Shown: piece by piece, positions 60,391 to 64,000 of the stretch
How positions within the stretch are numbered: the first letter of the stretch is position 1
Layout: each line of letters opens with the position of its first letter
Source: Phreatobacter cathodiphilus
GTDB lineage: Bacteria; Pseudomonadota; Alphaproteobacteria; Rhizobiales; Phreatobacteraceae
DNA length: 64,000 bases
Direction of reading: 5' to 3'
Assembly: GCF_003008515.1 (NCBI RefSeq)
Contig: NZ_CP027668.1
Coordinates: forward strand, 860,001 to 924,000
Notes under the pieces: model-generated
What the model was told of the DNA's origin: nothing
The model's input: the letters and a program-made list of their open reading frames with translations, nothing else
Database searches by the model: none
Program-made: the position numbers and the translations under genes

Positions 60391-60716
60391 GTCACCGTCA
60401 GGCTCTGGCGGCGCTCGTAGGTGACGCCGCCGTCCTCGATCCATTCGAACACGAGTTCGCCGCTGCGCTCGGCGCGGGTGGTGAAGGCGACATAGGGATT
60501 GGCGGCGATGCCGGGCGAAAGCTCTATGCGGAAGAGCTCCTGCCCCTCCTGGGTCACGCGCAGCGTGTGGATGATCTTGCGCGCCACTGGTCTCAGCCCC
60601 GGCGCGTCGATGGCGCGCTCCATCGGATGGCGAGCGAGCACGCGGATCTCGACGATCTCGCTGCGGCGGGCCTCTGCCGGCATGGTGATGCGGGCGGGAA
60701 GGGTGGCGCTGGCCAT
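60387..60716 (-). CDS. soxZ: Sulfur carrier complex subunit SoxZ
   Basis: 109 aa, standard for SoxZ. Immunoglobulin-like fold with EIVEIRVLARHPMERAI, ELFRIELSPGIAANPYVAFTTRAERSGELVFEWIEDGG. Its role is to form the SoxYZ carrier heterodimer in the periplasm. It has no signal peptide and would be carried out with the Tat-exported SoxY. GGAGG upstream of ATG 60716, 3 bp from the soxY stop. Confidence 0.94.
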   Translation of the reverse strand: MASATLPARITMPAEARRSEIVEIRVLARHPMERAIDAPGLRPVARKIIHTLRVTQEGQELFRIELSPGIAANPYVAFTTRAERSGELVFEWIEDGGVTYERRQSLTVT

Positions 60717-60719
60717 GGC

Positions 60720-61199
60720 TCAGCCTCCGTCCACGCAGGCGCCGAGGATGACGATGACCTCGCGGCTGCCGCGATGGACGACGCCGCGGCTCGTCTCGGC
60801 GAGCACCACGATGGTCTGCGTCTCCGCCAGGCGGATCCGCGTGGCGACGTCGGCGCGGCCGGCCTGCGGGCCGATGTGGAAAGTCGCGATCCGCGGGAAG
60901 GGGTTCTTCTCGGCCAGGATGTGAATGCGGGCGACATGGTCCTCGGCGCTCATCGGGCTGTCGATCCTGACCGCGATGTCCACAGCATTGCCGTTCTCCG
61001 AGAGCTGCGGCATCTCGATGGACAGGCCCGCCGCCGCCGGCTCGCGCCCGGCGAGGATCGCCCGCTCCGCGGCGGCGAAGGTCTCGGCTGATGCCGCCTG
61101 GCCCGAAGCCGCGGCGGGAGCGAGGGCGACAGCGGCCGCCGCGGCGATGGCGACGCGCCGCGTCAGGAGATCCGGCCGTTCAGGGGAAGGTTTGGGCAT
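60720..61199 (-). CDS. soxY: Sulfur carrier subunit SoxY
   Basis: 159 aa with a Tat signal (LLTRRVAIAAAAAVALAPAAASG, RR at 14-15). The SoxY core includes LSENGNAVDIAVRIDSPMS and HVARIHILAEKNPFPRIATFHIGP. The substrate-carrying cysteine is C155 in a tail that reads GACVDGG, unlike the canonical GGCGG arm. The extra bulk and charge (V-D) next to the cysteine is a notable variation. AAGGAG lies six bases before ATG 61199, overlapping the soxX stop. Confidence 0.94.
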   Translation of the reverse strand: MPKPSPERPDLLTRRVAIAAAAAVALAPAAASGQAASAETFAAAERAILAGREPAAAGLSIEMPQLSENGNAVDIAVRIDSPMSAEDHVARIHILAEKNPFPRIATFHIGPQAGRADVATRIRLAETQTIVVLAETSRGVVHRGSREVIVILGACVDGG

Positions 61200-61202
61200 G
61201 GT

Positions 61203-61643
61203 TCACTCCTTCAGGGCGGACAGATAGGCGACCACGTCCTCGATCTCCTGAGCGGAGAGCACCGGCCGTCCCCGCCAGCGCTCGTCGACATGGGCAAGGC
61301 CCGCAACGCGATGATAGGCCGGCATCACCGCCGCGGGGTTGGCGAGCGTCGGATCGATGACCCGCAGCCTGATCTGGCCGGGGGTGAGGCGGGCGCCGAC
61401 ACCCGCGAGCAGCGGCCCCACCTCGCCCATGAACGTCTCCGCCGGATCGGGGATCGTGTGGCAGATGAGACAATTGGCCGTCTCCCGGTTGCGGACGATC
61501 CGCGCGCCGCGCTCGGCCGATCCGGTGAGCCCGCCGAGCGGCGCCGCCACGGCATCGCCCGAGACGACGAAGGGCGCAACCTCCTGTCCCGCCGCCGGTG
61601 CGGCGAGGCCGAGGACGACCAGGGCGGCGCGGAAGCCCCTCAC
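61203..61643 (-). CDS. soxX: Sulfur-oxidation monoheme cytochrome c SoxX
   Basis: 146 aa with an N-terminal signal (RGFRAALVVLGLAAPAAGQ) and one heme site CLICH at 58-62. The pattern ERGARIVRNRETANCLICH and the LANPAAVMPAYHRV segment with the axial Met fit SoxX. It starts at GTG 61643, overlapping the molybdenum hydroxylase stop (GTGA), which puts it in the same operon. Confidence 0.9.
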   Translation of the reverse strand: MRGFRAALVVLGLAAPAAGQEVAPFVVSGDAVAAPLGGLTGSAERGARIVRNRETANCLICHTIPDPAETFMGEVGPLLAGVGARLTPGQIRLRVIDPTLANPAAVMPAYHRVAGLAHVDERWRGRPVLSAQEIEDVVAYLSALKE

Positions 61644-63814
61644 GCCCGCCTGAGGTCCTGGTCCTTCAGCGGCACCGAGCGGATGCGCTTGCCCGTGGCG
61701 GCGAAGATCGCGTTCAGCACGGCCGGCGCCGCCACCATGATGGTCGGCTCGCCGACGCCGCCCCAGAAGCCGCCGGAGGGCATGACGATGGTCTCGACCT
61801 TCGGCATCTCGTCCATGCGCAGGACGTTGTAGCTGTCGAAATTGGTCTCGACGATCTGCCCGTCCTTCACCGTGCAGGCGCCGTAGAGCAGGGCCGAGAG
61901 GCCGTAGACGAAGGAGCCCTCCACCTGCATCTCGATCTGCCGCGGGTTGACGGCATGGCCGCAGTCGGTGGCCGCCACGATGCGGTGCATGCGCAGCTTG
62001 CCCGCCGCATCGACCGAGACCTCGGCAGCGGCGGCCACATAGCTGCCGAAGCCCATCTGCTGGGCGATGCCGCGGTGGACGCCTGCCGGCGGCGGCTTGT
62101 CCCAGCCGATCCTCTCGGCCACCGCGTTCAGCACGGCGAGGTGGCGGGGATGGTTGCCCATCAGCTTGCGGCGGAAGGCGAGGGGATCCTGCCCCGCCGC
62201 GTGGGCGAGCTCGTCGAGGAAGCACTCCAGGTAGATGGCATTCTGGTTGTGGTTCACGCCCCGCCAGAAATGCGGCGGCACGTGGGTGTTCCGCATGGCG
62301 TGGTCGATCAGCAGGTTGGGGAAGGAATAGCCGATCTGGCTGTCGTTGCCGCCGGCGTTCAGCCCCTGGAACTGCACGGGATCGCGGCCGCTCTGCAGCG
62401 CCGTGGGGAAAACGTAGGAGAGGATCGACTGGCCGGAGATGCGCATGTGCAGACCGACGACGTTTCCCTGTGCGTCGAGGCCGCCGGTGAGCTTGCACAT
62501 GGTGACGGGGTGGTAGCGCCCCTGCACCATGTCCTCCTCGCGCGTCCATTGCGTCTTGATCGGCACGCCCGGCACCTGCCTGGCGATGGTGACGGCCTGG
62601 ATGAGCCAGTCGTGGGTGGTTCGCCGGCCGAAGCCGCCGCCGAGATCGACGCGGTGCACGTCGCACGCCGTCTGCGGCAGGCCGGCGGCCTGGGCGGTCG
62701 CGGCCAGCGCCGCCTCGCCGTTCTGGGTGGGGCACCAGACGTCACAGCGCGTCGGTGTCCACACCACCGTGGCGTTCATCGGCTCCATCGGCGCGTGATT
62801 CTGGAAGGGGTACTCGTAGACGGCCTCCAGCTTCCGGGCCGCCCCGGCGATGGCGGCGCGGGCGTCGCCGTTGGTGTTGCCGACGAAGGCCTCCTGCGCA
62901 TCGAGCCCCTCGCGCAACTGCGCCGCGATGGTTTCGGAGGACACCGCCCGGTTCGGCCCGTAGTCCCAGGTGACGGGCAGGGCGTCGAGGGCGGTCTTCG
63001 CCTGCCAGAACGTGTCGGCCACCACGGCGACCGCGGTGTCGGCGACCTTCAGCACGTGCCGCACGCCGGGCATGGAGGAGACCTTGGCGGCGTCGAAGGA
63101 CGCGACCTTGCCGCCGAACACGGGGCATTCCTTCGGTACGGCCACCAGCATGCCGGGCATCTTCAGGTCCGAGCCGTAGACAAGCGCGCCGGTGGTCTTC
63201 GCGGCGGTATCGAGACGCTTCGCCGAGGTGCCGATGACGGTCCAGTCCTTCGGGTCCTTCAAGGGCACGTTGGCGGGCGGCGTCAGGCGGGCGGCGGCGG
63301 CCGCGACCTGCCCGTAGCGCACGGACCGGCCGGACGCGGCGTGGGTGATGACGCTGTCCTTGGCGGTGCACTGCGCGGCCGGTACGCCCCAGGCGTCGGC
63401 GGCCGCCTGGATCAGCATGACGCGGGCGGTGGCGCCGCCGCGGCGGACGTATTCGTGGCTCTGGCGGATGCCCTGGCTGCCGGCGGTGAGGAAGGCGCCC
63501 CAGGCGCGGTTGCGGGCGAGGGACTGGCCGGGCGTCACGTATTCGGTGACGATCTTCGACCAGTCGCAGTGCAGCTCCTCCGCGATCATCTGGCAGAGCC
63601 CGGTGCGCGTGCCCTGGCCCATCTCGGAGCGCGCCATGCGCAGCACCACCGTGTCGTCGGGACGGATGACGACCCAGGCGTTGATCTCAGGGGTTGCGGC
63701 GGGCGCCGGCTGCTGGGCGAAGGCATCGGTCGGCAGGCAGAAGCCGACGGTGAGGCCGGCGGCGGCCTTGAGGACGGCGCGGCGGGAGGCGGTCGTGGTC
63801 TCGATGAGCGTCAT
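61640..63814 (-). CDS. Molybdenum hydroxylase large subunit, isoquinoline 1-oxidoreductase beta (IorB)-like
   Basis: 724 aa with a Tat signal (ASRRAVLKAAAGLTVGFCL), so it acts in the periplasm. Xanthine-dehydrogenase family motifs are EMGQGTRTGLCQMIAEEL, DLGGGFGRR, FWRGVNHNQN, and GGVGEPTIMVAAPAVLNAI with the catalytic Glu that activates the Mo ligand. The IorB-type subfamily normally pairs with a small 2Fe-2S subunit and passes electrons to a cytochrome c. ATG 63814 has GAGGGAGG five bases upstream. The substrate is unknown: N-heterocycles or aldehydes are typical. Confidence 0.92.
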   Translation of the reverse strand: MTLIETTTASRRAVLKAAAGLTVGFCLPTDAFAQQPAPAATPEINAWVVIRPDDTVVLRMARSEMGQGTRTGLCQMIAEELHCDWSKIVTEYVTPGQSLARNRAWGAFLTAGSQGIRQSHEYVRRGGATARVMLIQAAADAWGVPAAQCTAKDSVITHAASGRSVRYGQVAAAAARLTPPANVPLKDPKDWTVIGTSAKRLDTAAKTTGALVYGSDLKMPGMLVAVPKECPVFGGKVASFDAAKVSSMPGVRHVLKVADTAVAVVADTFWQAKTALDALPVTWDYGPNRAVSSETIAAQLREGLDAQEAFVGNTNGDARAAIAGAARKLEAVYEYPFQNHAPMEPMNATVVWTPTRCDVWCPTQNGEAALAATAQAAGLPQTACDVHRVDLGGGFGRRTTHDWLIQAVTIARQVPGVPIKTQWTREEDMVQGRYHPVTMCKLTGGLDAQGNVVGLHMRISGQSILSYVFPTALQSGRDPVQFQGLNAGGNDSQIGYSFPNLLIDHAMRNTHVPPHFWRGVNHNQNAIYLECFLDELAHAAGQDPLAFRRKLMGNHPRHLAVLNAVAERIGWDKPPPAGVHRGIAQQMGFGSYVAAAAEVSVDAAGKLRMHRIVAATDCGHAVNPRQIEMQVEGSFVYGLSALLYGACTVKDGQIVETNFDSYNVLRMDEMPKVETIVMPSGGFWGGVGEPTIMVAAPAVLNAIFAATGKRIRSVPLKDQDLRRA

Positions 63815-63825
63815 GTCGGCCTCCC

Positions 63826-64000
63826 TCAGCCCTGGCGGTTCGCGGCGGCCTGCTTGATGCCGGCGCGGACGCGGTTGTAGGTGCCGCACCGGCAGATGTT
63901 GGTCATCGCATTGTCGATGTCCTCGTCCGTCGGGTTCGGCTTCTCCGCGAGCAGGGCGGCGGCGGCCATGATCATGCCGGACTGGCAATAGCCGCACTGG
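63826..64000 (-). CDS. 2Fe-2S subunit of the molybdenum hydroxylase, IorA-like (N-terminus cut by window edge)
   Basis: The last 57 residues are readable up to the right edge. [16 protein letters not shown] and [15 protein letters not shown] are the second 2Fe-2S cluster motifs of the CoxS/IorA small subunit. It transfers electrons from the Mo site. It is 11 bp upstream of the large subunit gene on the same strand. The first cluster domain lies outside the window. Confidence 0.92.
   Translation of the reverse strand, partial: QCGYCQSGMIMAAAALLAEKPNPTDEDIDNAMTNICRCGTYNRVRAGIKQAAANRQG

Noticed and set aside
61203-62735. 510-codon minus-strand frame through the Mo enzyme
   Set aside because: Only its last 146 codons (soxX) are meaningful; the rest is an out-of-frame reading of the IorB-like gene, rich in Arg and Pro.
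1-64000. tRNA, rRNA, CRISPR, insertion sequence or phage genes
   Set aside because: No cloverleaf, repeat-spacer array, transposase or integrase motif was seen in either strand.

Overview
The window is chromosomal DNA from a high-GC alphaproteobacterium, most likely a member of the Hyphomicrobiales. The basis is the strong GC bias at third codon positions, Tat-exported solute receptors, a cobalamin riboswitch of the alphaproteobacterial type, a Sox cytochrome cluster and several Opp/Dpp-type importers. I do not name a genus. No rRNA, tRNA, CRISPR array, insertion sequence or phage gene was seen. Coding density is high and many genes overlap by ATGA or TGATG junctions.

Layout. 1-6230: a truncated AraC regulator divergent from a complete peptide/amide ABC importer (receptor, two permeases, fused double ATPase). 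6225-12546: a minus-strand operon for cobalamin or a related metal chelate. It has a cobalamin riboswitch, a Zur-like box, a TonB-dependent receptor, a periplasmic receptor, a permease, an ATPase and a luciferase-like flavin oxidoreductase. 12596-14966: an EamA exporter divergent from its probable MocR regulator. 15138-22072: a CoA-linked module with degradative HMG-CoA reductase, a GAF/PucR-type regulator, a CaiB-type CoA transferase, a crotonase and an orphan branched-chain amino acid type receptor. 22211-23706: a quinone oxidoreductase divergent from an HxlR redox sensor. 23732-36380: a hydantoinase/oxoprolinase module (hyuA and two tandem hyuB) with its own receptor and a LysR regulator. 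It is divergent from two permeases and two ATPases that complete the importer, and a MalY-like lyase/aminotransferase follows.

37820-50915: a second amide-degrading module. It has a receptor, an alpha/beta hydrolase, an amidase, a double-winged-helix GntR regulator, an omega-aminotransferase, a C45 autoproteolytic hydrolase, an importer without a receptor, and a two-subunit 3-oxoacid CoA transferase. 51063-59514: a LacI-controlled divergent regulon. One arm carries lacI, an amidase, an aldo-keto reductase, a fuconolactonase-like amidohydrolase and a FucU mutarotase. The other arm carries two permeases and a receptor but no ATPase. 59641-64000: an operon with a molybdenum hydroxylase (2Fe-2S subunit cut by the window edge, and an IorB-like large subunit) followed by soxX, soxY, soxZ and soxA, with no soxB or soxCD nearby.

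The common theme is import of small amides, peptides or deoxy-sugar conjugates, their hydrolysis by amidases or hydantoinases, transamination, and entry into CoA-thioester metabolism. The strongest candidates for undescribed biology are the SoxXYZA/molybdenum-hydroxylase operon without soxB, the riboswitch-plus-Zur-box uptake operon with a flavin oxidoreductase, and the two amide catabolic modules.
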